Shown here piece after piece: positions 1-7,870 of a stretch of 64,000 nucleotides of DNA. Source of the DNA: Larkinella knui (lineage in GTDB: Bacteria > Bacteroidota > Bacteroidia > Cytophagales > Spirosomataceae); assembly GCF_003858645.1 (NCBI RefSeq), contig NZ_RQJP01000004.1, positions 496,001 through 560,000 of the forward strand, written 5' to 3'. The position numbers and the translations under genes are program-made. The first letter of the stretch is position 1; every line of letters starts with the position of its first letter. A model generated the notes under the pieces. That model made no database searches. It had not been told where the DNA came from and was given only the letters and a program-made list of their open reading frames with translations.

Positions 1-2
1 AA

Positions 3-98
3 GGCCAGCACGGGTATCCGAAAACACCAACTTTTGACGAGTGGTTTGGCCGGATTCACCACTGGCTCCTGCAAACCGGTCTGCTTGTTCCGCAGTGA
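3..98 (+). CDS. C-terminal end of an unidentified protein (cut by window edge)
   Basis: An open frame enters from the left edge and ends at TGA 96-98, leaving 31 residues that finish GLLVPQ. The peptide is rich in W, H, Y and P (GYPKTP, DEWFGRIHHW), which looks like real coding rather than noise. It stops 20 nt before the next start, so the two genes are probably co-transcribed. The family cannot be assigned from this fragment; an esterase or peptidase tail is only a guess. Confidence 0.5.
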   Translation, partial: GQHGYPKTPTFDEWFGRIHHWLLQTGLLVPQ

Positions 99-118
99 TT
101 TTGGCTTATATTCGCTTC

Positions 119-1285
119 ATGGAGCATGTCAACCGCCGAAACTTTCTCAAACTCTCTGCCGCAGCCGCCGTTTCAACACCGGCGGCCTTTCCCAAAATCG
201 TTGTTCCGAAAACCGCCAGCCTGGACAAAGCCAGCACCAATGTCGATTTCACAGGTGACGGGATTCATCTCTCACCCGCCGATTATTCGCACTTACTGGC
301 GCAACTGACTGAGAAAGCGACGGTTGTGGCCGATTCCTACTCCCTGCACGGGTGCGTTGAGGAACTCGAAACCAGATTTGCGCGGCTTTTGGGGAAGCCG
401 AGTGCCATCTTTATGCCCACCGGCACACTGGCCAATCACCTGGCCATCCGGGCGTTGGCGGGCAGCAACAGCCGGGTGATCGTGCAGAATGAAAGCCACG
501 TCTACTGCGATACCGGCGATAGTACCCAAACGCTGAGTCAGCTCAATCTGATTCCGTTAGGCGTCAACCAGGCTACGTTTACGCTGGAAGAAGTGCAGGA
601 GGTGCTGCAAAAAACCGCAGCGGGCCGGGTGGCCCGGAAAGTGGGTGTCATTTCGATCGAATCGCCGGTTCGCCGGAAACGCGGGGAGCTTTTCGATCTC
701 CAACAGATGAAACAGATCTGCGATTTTGCGCGTCAGCAGGAGATCAAATTGCACCTCGACGGCGCCCGGCTGTTTCTGGCTTCGGCCTATACCGGTATTT
801 CCCCCGCCAATTATGCCGCCCCGTTCGATACGGTTTATGTCTCGCTCTACAAATATTTCAATGCCGCTTCGGGCGCGATTCTGGCAGGACCGAAGGAACT
901 CATCGAACCGATGTACCACACCCGGCGCATGTTTGGGGCGGGCCTGCCGCAAGCCTGGCCGTATGCGCTGGTGGCGCTGCATTATGCCGACGGTTTTCAG
1001 GAACGGTATCAGCAGGCCGTGAAAACCTCCGAAGCACTGATTCAGAAACTGGCCAAACACCCCGGGTTTGAGGTCGAACGGGTTACTTCCGGGACCAATA
1101 TTTTCTCGCTGGTGGTGAAAGACAAAGACTTGAAAACCTACGCGGAACAGCTTAAAAAGCGGGGCGTTACGGTTTTTCCGCCCGCTAGCCCCACCAATCG
1201 ACTCATGATGCAGGTCAACGAAACCGCCGGGCGGCTGTCGGCGCAGCAACTGGAACAGATTTTTGTCGAATCGCTACGGAGTTAA
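119..1285 (+). CDS. Threonine-aldolase-type PLP lyase with Tat-like signal
   Basis: This 388-residue protein resembles low-specificity L-threonine aldolases and beta-eliminating lyases (fold type I PLP enzymes), which cleave beta-hydroxy amino acids to glycine and an aldehyde. HLDGAR at about 212-217 holds the aspartate expected to bind the PLP pyridine nitrogen. SLYKYFNA places the Schiff-base lysine at K245. I chose the ATG at 119 because it begins directly with NRRNFLKLSAAAAV, a Tat-like signal; a longer frame starting at 41 adds only non-conserved residues. An exported threonine aldolase homologue is unusual for a cytosolic family, so the natural substrate is uncertain. It follows a truncated gene by 20 nt and converges on the EamA gene. 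Confidence 0.85.
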   Translation: MEHVNRRNFLKLSAAAAVSTPAAFPKIVVPKTASLDKASTNVDFTGDGIHLSPADYSHLLAQLTEKATVVADSYSLHGCVEELETRFARLLGKPSAIFMPTGTLANHLAIRALAGSNSRVIVQNESHVYCDTGDSTQTLSQLNLIPLGVNQATFTLEEVQEVLQKTAAGRVARKVGVISIESPVRRKRGELFDLQQMKQICDFARQQEIKLHLDGARLFLASAYTGISPANYAAPFDTVYVSLYKYFNAASGAILAGPKELIEPMYHTRRMFGAGLPQAWPYALVALHYADGFQERYQQAVKTSEALIQKLAKHPGFEVERVTSGTNIFSLVVKDKDLKTYAEQLKKRGVTVFPPASPTNRLMMQVNETAGRLSAQQLEQIFVESLRS

Positions 1286-1318
1286 GAAGCGGTTTGCATG
1301 AGCCAGGCTCAAACGTGG

Positions 1319-2209
1319 CTATCCTACTTTTTTTGCCAAGTAAATCTGGGCGATCACCAGCATGGCGATGCCGTATTCGATCAGACCAATCGACTCGCCC
1401 AGCAGCCAGGAAGAGAAAATCAGCGTTAAAAACGTTTGCAAAAGCTGCACTTGCGAAACCACAGCGACCCCGCCCAGGGCCAGCCCTTTGTACCACGGCA
1501 CAAAGCCGAAGAGCTGGCTGAGCAGCGTGACATAGATCATTCCCAAAACCGCCGTTTCATGCACGACCACGGGCGGTTGATACCACCATGAAACCGCCGT
1601 TGCCGGAAGGCTGACGGGCAGCATCACGACCAGAGCGCAACAGATCACATCGAGTCCGGAAAGGCTTCGGGTGAGTTTCGCGCCCAGTGTATACCCGAAA
1701 CCCGCCGAAAAAGCGGCTCCCAGCAGCAGGAGATCGGCGGCCTGAAGCCTGACCTGATCGCGCAACAGCACATACGCCAGAACCGTCAAACAACCGCTGG
1801 CCGAAATGAGCCAGAAAACCGGTCGGTGCGATTCCCGGTTAATAACGGCGCTTAGAATGGCGGTAATCAGCGGCAGTAACGCTAAAACAAGACCCGCGTG
1901 GGCGGAGGACGTGGAGTGCAAGGCCAGGCTGGTCAGCAGCGGAAACCCGAGGGCGACACCCAGCGAAATGCCCGCCAGGATTCGGAAATGCTGTTTAATG
2001 AGCGGTAATTTTCCCTGCTGCAACAAAAGAGCGAGCGATACCAGCCCGGCACCTGAAACGCGCCCGAAGCTCAGCAGCCAGGGGTTGAAACTGCCCAGCG
2101 CCAGTTTGGTCATCGGCATGGTAAAGCTAAAACAGACGACGCCAACGAAGCCCAGCAACAGACCATATTGTTTAGGCGATAACCCCAAATTGAGAACTTC
2201 TACTTTCAT
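1319..2209 (-). CDS. EamA/DMT-family permease
   Basis: This 296-residue protein of the drug/metabolite transporter superfamily has about ten predicted hydrophobic segments arranged as two EamA repeats. The first repeat starts near residue 12 (YGLLLGFVGVVCFSFTMPMTK) and the second near residue 155. The conserved late-repeat stretch SQLFGFVPWYKGLALGG and the glutamate in LLGESIGLIEYG are typical. Members export or take up amino acids, nucleotide precursors or drugs in the inner membrane, and the substrate cannot be read from sequence. It is probably a single-gene unit, convergent with the PLP lyase 33 nt away. A helix-turn-helix regulator lies upstream on the same strand, 138 nt away. Confidence 0.85.
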   Translation of the reverse strand: MKVEVLNLGLSPKQYGLLLGFVGVVCFSFTMPMTKLALGSFNPWLLSFGRVSGAGLVSLALLLQQGKLPLIKQHFRILAGISLGVALGFPLLTSLALHSTSSAHAGLVLALLPLITAILSAVINRESHRPVFWLISASGCLTVLAYVLLRDQVRLQAADLLLLGAAFSAGFGYTLGAKLTRSLSGLDVICCALVVMLPVSLPATAVSWWYQPPVVVHETAVLGMIYVTLLSQLFGFVPWYKGLALGGVAVVSQVQLLQTFLTLIFSSWLLGESIGLIEYGIAMLVIAQIYLAKKVG

Positions 2210-2347
2210 GCGCCGAATTTAAGGGGGATAAACCCACCAATCCTATTAAAAGAGCCGGGTCATTTCGCTCGGTGGGCTTCATGCGTTTTCGACACCGGTT
2301 TTATACCGGAAATAGCAACCGGTTGCCTCGTAAACGGGCCGCGCCGG

Positions 2348-2737
2348 TCAATAAAAATCCGTTACGATCGGTAGATTTTTCTTCGTCATTTGTTTTTTGC
2401 CCCACTCACAAAGGAGCCCGATTGACGGAATCAGCTCCGTTCCGACCGGCGTAAGCTGGTATTCAACCTTTGGAGGAACTTCGTGATAGACCTTTCGGCT
2501 GATCAGTTCATCACCTTCCAGTTCGCGCAGGGCCTGCGTAAGCATCTTGGGGGTAATGTCCGGCATGCTCTTGCGAAGTGCTCCATACCGCATGAGACCA
2601 CTGCCCAGGTGAAACAGAATCCGTGCCTTGTATTTGCCGCCCATTCGCTGGAAAGCATAGTCAACGGCGCACATCGCTTTGGTTTCAGCAACTTTATTTT
2701 TCATTTTTTTTCTTCGTTTCTGACTTAATTCGTCCAT
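2348..2737 (-). CDS. HxlR-family winged-helix regulator
   Basis: This 129-residue protein has the HxlR pattern: an N-terminal cysteine (MCAVDYAF), GGKYKARILFHL, a recognition region MRYGALRKSMPDITPKMLTQALRELE, and a wing ending VEYQLTPVGTEL. HxlR proteins bind as dimers and often sense quinones, aldehydes or thiol stress through a conserved cysteine. The ATG at 2737 is preferred; an in-frame TTG at 2746 and an ATG at 2704 are alternatives. It is divergent from a quinone-reductase-type gene, with 88 nt between the two starts. GTATC occurs twice one helical turn apart (2740-2744, 2751-2755), a candidate operator. Regulation of the neighbour by this protein is inferred from the layout. Confidence 0.9.
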   Translation of the reverse strand: MDELSQKRRKKMKNKVAETKAMCAVDYAFQRMGGKYKARILFHLGSGLMRYGALRKSMPDITPKMLTQALRELEGDELISRKVYHEVPPKVEYQLTPVGTELIPSIGLLCEWGKKQMTKKNLPIVTDFY

Positions 2738-2777
2738 TAGTATCAAATTGGTATCTACGTTACCATTCGGTGCATAC

Positions 2778-2808
2778 TTGACGTAAAGATACTACCACTT
2801 TACTTTTG
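2778..2808 (+). promoter_or_regulatory. Bacteroidota-type promoter for the quinone-reductase-like gene
   Basis: TTG at 2778-2780 and TACTTTTG at 2801-2808 match the Bacteroidota sigma -33 (TTG) and -7 (TAnnTTTG) elements with a 20-nt spacer. The expected transcript start near 2815 leaves a short leader before the ATG at 2826 or 2832. GTATC repeats lie just upstream, at 2740-2755. Confidence 0.7.
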
Positions 2809-2825
2809 CTCCACACTAATTTTAA

Positions 2826-3788
2826 ATGATAATGAAAGCCATTGTTTTGAAACACACCGGAGGAACCGAGAATTTTGCGCTTACCGAACTACCTGCACCG
2901 ACGATTCAGGAAGACCAGGTTTTGGTCAACGTGAAGGCCATCAGTATCAATCCGGCCGATGTAGCCACTCGGTATAATCAGCATTTTCAGGATTATATAT
3001 TGAAGTTAAAACCGGGCGAACCGATCGTTCTCGGATGGGATATTGCGGGTAGTGTCGAAGACGTAGGAACGGCCGTTTCGTCGTTCAAAAAGGGAGATGC
3101 GGTTTTTGGAATGGTCAACTTTCCGGGACACGGCGACGCTTACGCCGAATACGTGGCGGCACCGGCCAGTCATCTGGCGTTAAAACCCGATACGATTGGT
3201 TTTGAAGAAGCCGCAGCCGCCACCATGACCGCTCTGACGGCCTGGCAATCGCTGGTAACGTATGGAAAAGTGAAAACCGGCGACCGGGTTCTGATCCACG
3301 GCGCGTCCGGGGGCGTGGGGCATTTCGCCGTGCAGTTTGCAAAACATTTTGGAGCCTACGTGATTGGCTCGGCCTCGGCGCCCCACCGGGATTTTGTGCG
3401 TTCGATCGGCGCGGATGAGTTTATCGATTACCAGGCTCAACCTTTTGAGAAGGTCGTAAAAGACGTCGATCTGGTTCTCGACGGCGTGAGCATGACGCAG
3501 GAACACATCGAGCGTTCCATTCAGGTGATCAAACCGGGCGGTATTCTGATCAGCTTGCTTTCGGGGTTTGATGACGCCTTCCAGGCCGAATTAACGAAAA
3601 GACAACTCCGCGGGCATCGATTGTGGGTCAATTCCGACGGTGCCGACCTAACCGAAATTGCGAAATTGTTACGCACAAAAGAAGTCAAACCGCAGGTGTC
3701 CCACCGGTTTGCGTTCCAGGATATGGGCCAGGCGCACGAGTTACTTCAAAACGGCAAGCCAATCGGAAAAGTCGTTGTGACGCTGTAA
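2826..3788 (+). CDS. Zinc-independent MDR oxidoreductase (quinone reductase type)
   Basis: This 320-residue medium-chain dehydrogenase/reductase belongs to the zinc-independent NADPH:quinone oxidoreductase branch. The GroES-like part is residues 1-120 (GWDIAGSVEDVG), followed by the Rossmann part with the NADPH-binding loop VLIHGASGGVGHFAVQFAK near 158-176. Zinc-ligand cysteines are absent. The expected reaction is NADPH-dependent reduction of quinones or enones in the cytosol. The start is ATGATAATG, and the second ATG at 2832 is equally plausible. It is divergent from an HxlR regulator, the classical arrangement for quinone- or aldehyde-induced reductases, so induction by electrophiles is a reasonable inference. 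Confidence 0.88.
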   Translation: MIMKAIVLKHTGGTENFALTELPAPTIQEDQVLVNVKAISINPADVATRYNQHFQDYILKLKPGEPIVLGWDIAGSVEDVGTAVSSFKKGDAVFGMVNFPGHGDAYAEYVAAPASHLALKPDTIGFEEAAAATMTALTAWQSLVTYGKVKTGDRVLIHGASGGVGHFAVQFAKHFGAYVIGSASAPHRDFVRSIGADEFIDYQAQPFEKVVKDVDLVLDGVSMTQEHIERSIQVIKPGGILISLLSGFDDAFQAELTKRQLRGHRLWVNSDGADLTEIAKLLRTKEVKPQVSHRFAFQDMGQAHELLQNGKPIGKVVVTL

Positions 3789-3803
3789 ACCGTCGTGTTG
3801 GTG

Positions 3804-3837
3804 ACGTACGGACCCGATCAAAACCGGGTCCGTACGT
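3804..3837. terminator. Bidirectional hairpin between convergent genes
   Basis: A perfect 13-bp stem (3804-3816 with 3825-3837) closes an 8-nt loop, midway between the convergent quinone-reductase-like and desaturase genes. There is no long T-tract on either side, so it may act as a transcript-end hairpin more than as a strong intrinsic terminator. Confidence 0.6.
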
Positions 3838-3888
3838 ATTTCGCGTTCAGGCCACTGCCGCTCCTTCAACCCGGCGCGGACGAGCCGT

Positions 3889-4956
3889 TCAGTCTGCCGC
3901 CACCGCCTTGGCCGGGCTCCATTCCAGAATCGGCCGAACCCGGCATTGCATCAACTCGATGATTTCCTGCTCATTCTGAAACGCACCATTCACGTTGACG
4001 ACGTGGTCAGCCAGCCGCTTGTATTGTTTGCTCAGGAGCAGGCCGAAAACCTGCCCATAGTCGAGCCCTTCAAAAATAATAGCTTTGTTGGATGCGTAGT
4101 GGTCGAGGGTCTTGGTGAAGAACTGGGGGTGTTCGCTCCAGTGCATGGCCGGGCGGCAGTGGTGACTGATGTGGTAGCCATCGTTCCAGCACATGCGGTT
4201 GTATTTGATGTTGATGCAGGTAATGCTGTTTTTGTAGGCATTGGCGGGATCGTCTTTATCGATAAAAGCGTGCTGGGTCCAGTTGCCGATCATGCCAAAA
4301 ACCCGCGTCATGACGAATGGAAGCAGAAAAACCACAAGAGTGGCCGGCGCATTGACCCACAGCAGAACAGCCGACATCGTCAGAAAGATAATTTCACCGC
4401 TCATGGCTTTCACCGCCATTTTCTGCCGGTTTTTCTTCCGCAGGTAACCAACCAGCGTAATGACACCCAGAAAGAAAAAGTTAGCCAGATAGGTCAGAAA
4501 TCCCCGGATGCTGTCGCGCCGGTAGGTCATCGTGCTGCTCAAATCCTCGGGCATGTTGTTCTCGGGATGGTGCATGCCAATGTGGTGACTTTGGTAGGTG
4601 TCCGGCGACATGCCGAAGAAAAGAGCCAGAAACGTCGGCATGTAATAGTTGAGGCCACTATATTCCCGTTTAAACAGCGGGCGGTGGGCCGCACAATGAA
4701 CCATCAGGCCAAACGGGCCTTTGTAAATGGCGTAGGAAGCAAAACAGGCGAAGGCCAACACCCACCAAACCCAGCCGGTAATGCCCGGTATGAACAATGA
4801 AATCCCCAGCGGAACCAGCGTAAACGTGATTTTCAGCGTCAGATAGAGGAACGGCAAATCACGGCTGTCCCGGATAAACCGCAGTAAAAAACGGTCGGTA
4901 GCGGACGATGGTTGGGCAACGGAATTGGGGTCTTTCAGGGCAGGCAGTCTTCTCAT
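3889..4956 (-). CDS. Membrane fatty acid desaturase
   Basis: This 355-residue integral membrane di-iron desaturase has three histidine boxes: HCAAHRP, HHIGMHH and HISHH. They lie between hydrophobic pairs, as in acyl-lipid and acyl-CoA desaturases. The enzyme would introduce a double bond into fatty acyl chains using O2 and a reduced electron carrier. The start at ATG 4956 (MRRLPALKD) is preferred over a frame extending to 5043, whose extra residues look non-coding and nearly touch the upstream stop. It lies 90 nt downstream of a TonB-type receptor on the same strand. Substrate and position of the double bond are not predictable. Confidence 0.88.
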   Translation of the reverse strand: MRRLPALKDPNSVAQPSSATDRFLLRFIRDSRDLPFLYLTLKITFTLVPLGISLFIPGITGWVWWVLAFACFASYAIYKGPFGLMVHCAAHRPLFKREYSGLNYYMPTFLALFFGMSPDTYQSHHIGMHHPENNMPEDLSSTMTYRRDSIRGFLTYLANFFFLGVITLVGYLRKKNRQKMAVKAMSGEIIFLTMSAVLLWVNAPATLVVFLLPFVMTRVFGMIGNWTQHAFIDKDDPANAYKNSITCINIKYNRMCWNDGYHISHHCRPAMHWSEHPQFFTKTLDHYASNKAIIFEGLDYGQVFGLLLSKQYKRLADHVVNVNGAFQNEQEIIELMQCRVRPILEWSPAKAVAAD

Positions 4957-5046
4957 TGGCGAATAAATTACGAAATTCGAAAAGTAAGGTAGGCATTTTA
5001 CCAACAGAACCAAGCCGCTGCCGGATGATTGTTCAGGTGACACCCG

Positions 5047-7518
5047 TCAACCCTGCTTGCCGTCGTCGTTTGAAATCTTTTTCTTTTCGCGATTCTGCCC
5101 GGCGTTCATTTTTCCAAAGCGCCAGTTAACCGACAGCCGGATGTTCCGAATCACGTTGTAGTTGGAACCGTCTGAAATGAAGGTGGGCGTACGGAGCAAC
5201 GTTACGATGGTATTATACCGGCGAAAAGGATTCTCGAAGTTGGCCGTGACCGTCACTTTTTGCTTTTTAAACTCTTTGCGGCCCGAAAAACCGTAGTAGT
5301 AGAAGCCCGACGATTGCCCCTGTAGCTGAATCCGGCGCGAATTGTAGGAGCCGTTGGCCTGAAGGCTGATGTTATTCGGCAACTGAAGCGACGTATTCAG
5401 GTTAAACTGATAACTCCAGTTTTCGTTGTTGATGTGTAAGGCCGTGCTGTTCAGAATGTTGTAATTCAGCCCGAACGATCCGCTCAGGTTCCACTGTTTC
5501 ACCGGCCGCGCCGACCCGAAGAGGTTCAAACCGTAGGTCGAATTCTGGGCAATATTCCGGTAGGTGCTGCTCGAAATACCGCTTGTGTCAACGGTGGTGA
5601 TGCGCTCGATGGCGTTGTTCGTTTGTCGCCCGAACACCATCGCGTTGATCGAAGTGCCGCCCTTGCTGAAGGTGCTGTAGGACAGCTCGACCGAATGTGC
5701 CAGTTCAGGATCTAAATACGGATTACCGGTTTGGATATTTTTCGGGTCGGACGAATTGACGTACGGATTCAGGTAAAAGATGGAGGGCCGCTGAATCCGC
5801 TGGCTGTAATTGAGCCGCAGCCGTCGCTCTTCACCAAACCGCTTTGAAACGGTGATGTTTGGCAGAAAATTCTGGTAGCGGTCGTTAAACTTCGTACTGG
5901 TCGATATGAAATTGGCGTTGATGGTGGTCATTTCCAGCCGCCCGCCCAGGCTGAAACCCCACATTTTGCTGGTCCGCATCCGAAACGAAGCATACGACGA
6001 CCACACCAGTTGCTGGTAGTCGAAAGCATTCGCCCGGCTGGGGTCTTCCTGGTAATTGAGCGAACCGTCGGGCGCATTTTCCAGCCGGTAATCACTGCCC
6101 ACATTGCGCAGAATGGCTTTCGTGCCCATTTCCAGAAGCCGTCGTTTGACGGTTGAAATCGGATAGACATAGTCCGTCTGGAGCGTGAATTCTTTCTGCT
6201 GATTGTCGTTGTTGTTGCGCTCCCGGTAGTCGATCACCTCGCTTTCGGGCAGCGGAAACTGATTCAGTGCGTAGTTGCTGTGGTTGTTGTTCTGGTTATA
6301 CTGGGCCAGAAAGGTGTATTCCTGTTCCTTGCTGCGCCGGAAGGTTTTGGTATAATTGAAATTGACGTCCATATTCCGGTTGCGGTTTTGGGTGTGGTTA
6401 TACCGCCGGAAATTCTGCGGTTCGTCGGAAGTTACCCGTGTATCGCGCGTAGAATTCGTGTTCCGGCCTTCACCCCCCAGGCTGGCATCGATGCCAATGC
6501 GGTTCAGCGTATCGAGGTCATAATCGATACTGACCGAGCCAAAGCCGGATTGACCTTTGTTTTTGTAGGCATTTGTCTGTTCAATGGTACTGATGACCTG
6601 GTCGTTCAGCAGGTTTTGCCGAAACGTCCGGGACCCGCCGTAGTAATTATTGATGTTGGCACCCCCGTAGGAGGTGATGCTGAGCTTGTTCTTTTTAAAA
6701 TTAAAATTACCGCCGAGGTTGTCTCTGCGGCTCCCCACCGACGCATTCAAACCGCCCGTCAGCCCCTGCAACTGGTTTTTCGTGATGATATTGATCACGC
6801 CGGCGGTTCCCTCCGCGTCGTATTTAGCCGAGGGGGCTGTGACCACTTCCACCGATTTGATCAATTCGGCCGGGATCATCTGCAGGGCCTCGCTGATGCT
6901 GCGGGCCATGATGCTCGACGGTTTGTTGTTAATCAGCACTTTAATGCTGCTGCTGCCTTTCAGCGTCACCGTCCCGTCCGGATCGACCGTCAGCAACGGT
7001 ACTTTTTTCAGAACGTCGATGGCCGTACCGCCCGCGTTGGTGGCGTCCTTGTCGGCGTTGTAAACCAGGCGGTCGTCCTTGTCTTCGACGAGCGGTTTTT
7101 CGGCCGTCACCACCACTTCATTCAGCGTCCGGGAGTCGGTTTGCATCTGCACCACGCCCAGCGCCACTTCAGCTCCTTGCGAGCCGATCGTCACATTGTT
7201 GATGGTTTTATTTTCGTACCCAATAAAACTGATCACGACCCGGTACGTCCCCGCATCGACCCCGTTGATGGTAAACTTGCCGGATTCGCCGGTGGTGGTT
7301 CCACCGACGATTTTTTCGGTTTGGGGATTCAATAAGGCAACGGTGGCAAATTCGACGGGTTTATTCTGCGCGGCATCCAGTACCGTTCCGCTGATTTTAC
7401 TTTTTAGGCTGGCCTTGATGTTGGCCTGAATGGCTGGTAAGGGCGGCAGGGTAGCCGGATTTTGTGCCCGAACGTAACCGATGGAACATACTACGAGCGG
7501 GAGTAGGATTTTTTTCAT
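5047..7518 (-). CDS. TonB-dependent-type outer membrane receptor (CarboxypepD_reg + beta-barrel)
   Basis: This 823-residue outer-membrane protein has a signal peptide (MKKILLPLVVCSIGYVRAQ), a CarboxypepD_reg-like domain at about 45-130 (KISGTVLDAAQNKPVEFATV), a plug domain at about 130-250 (LNEVVVTAEKPLVED, AEGTAGVINIITK) and a barrel rich in alternating aromatic residues. It is shorter than SusC proteins (about 1000 residues) and lacks a neighbouring SusD, so it fits the 'outer membrane beta-barrel family' receptors rather than a glycan importer. The chosen start skips eight residues of a longer frame. The tail (KKKISNDDGKQG) is polar and Lys-rich. The ligand is unknown. Confidence 0.85.
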   Translation of the reverse strand: MKKILLPLVVCSIGYVRAQNPATLPPLPAIQANIKASLKSKISGTVLDAAQNKPVEFATVALLNPQTEKIVGGTTTGESGKFTINGVDAGTYRVVISFIGYENKTINNVTIGSQGAEVALGVVQMQTDSRTLNEVVVTAEKPLVEDKDDRLVYNADKDATNAGGTAIDVLKKVPLLTVDPDGTVTLKGSSSIKVLINNKPSSIMARSISEALQMIPAELIKSVEVVTAPSAKYDAEGTAGVINIITKNQLQGLTGGLNASVGSRRDNLGGNFNFKKNKLSITSYGGANINNYYGGSRTFRQNLLNDQVISTIEQTNAYKNKGQSGFGSVSIDYDLDTLNRIGIDASLGGEGRNTNSTRDTRVTSDEPQNFRRYNHTQNRNRNMDVNFNYTKTFRRSKEQEYTFLAQYNQNNNHSNYALNQFPLPESEVIDYRERNNNDNQQKEFTLQTDYVYPISTVKRRLLEMGTKAILRNVGSDYRLENAPDGSLNYQEDPSRANAFDYQQLVWSSYASFRMRTSKMWGFSLGGRLEMTTINANFISTSTKFNDRYQNFLPNITVSKRFGEERRLRLNYSQRIQRPSIFYLNPYVNSSDPKNIQTGNPYLDPELAHSVELSYSTFSKGGTSINAMVFGRQTNNAIERITTVDTSGISSSTYRNIAQNSTYGLNLFGSARPVKQWNLSGSFGLNYNILNSTALHINNENWSYQFNLNTSLQLPNNISLQANGSYNSRRIQLQGQSSGFYYYGFSGRKEFKKQKVTVTANFENPFRRYNTIVTLLRTPTFISDGSNYNVIRNIRLSVNWRFGKMNAGQNREKKKISNDDGKQG

Positions 7519-7841
7519 ACTTCGGGCAACAACTTCGACCAACGAAAGCGGAACTGATAAGGTGACAAGTAAATAGAACGACCAATTTACTAATCAATTT
7601 CTAAAATAAATACTAATGTTAGTTACTGGAACTTATACTAATAAGACTACACCGCTTTTGGATTTTTATGCGGTTATTTAGAAGCTGCAAACGTCTGGCA
7701 ATTGCGCTCTTAACCCATTTCACCTCAAGCCTGCCGGATGGTTCGGATTCCGGAGTTGGCCGGAAAACCGCCATCGGTGCCAGACAGTCGGATCGTGCGT
7801 GCTATTCTTTTCCGATATTTTTCCTTCCAGGCCGGTATGTG

Positions 7842-7849
7842 TACTTTTG
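7842..7849 (+). promoter_or_regulatory. Probable -7 element for the J-domain gene
   Basis: TACTTTTG matches TAnnTTTG exactly and lies 21 nt before the chosen ATG at 7871. The -33 position (about 7819-7821) is TTT rather than TTG. The rest of the 352-nt gap from 7519 holds AT-rich DNA near 7590-7640, presumably the receptor promoter, and nothing else I recognise. Confidence 0.5.
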
Positions 7850-7870
7850 CAGATACCTAATTCCGTCCCA

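Noticed and set aside
1286-1318. Terminator between the convergent PLP lyase and EamA genes
   Set aside because: TGAGCC-A-GGCTCA is palindromic, but its centre is a single base, so only a short, weak hairpin could form.
6280-7335. A 351-aa frame antisense to the TonB-type receptor gene
   Set aside because: It is the complement of the well-supported receptor and shows no start context or family features.
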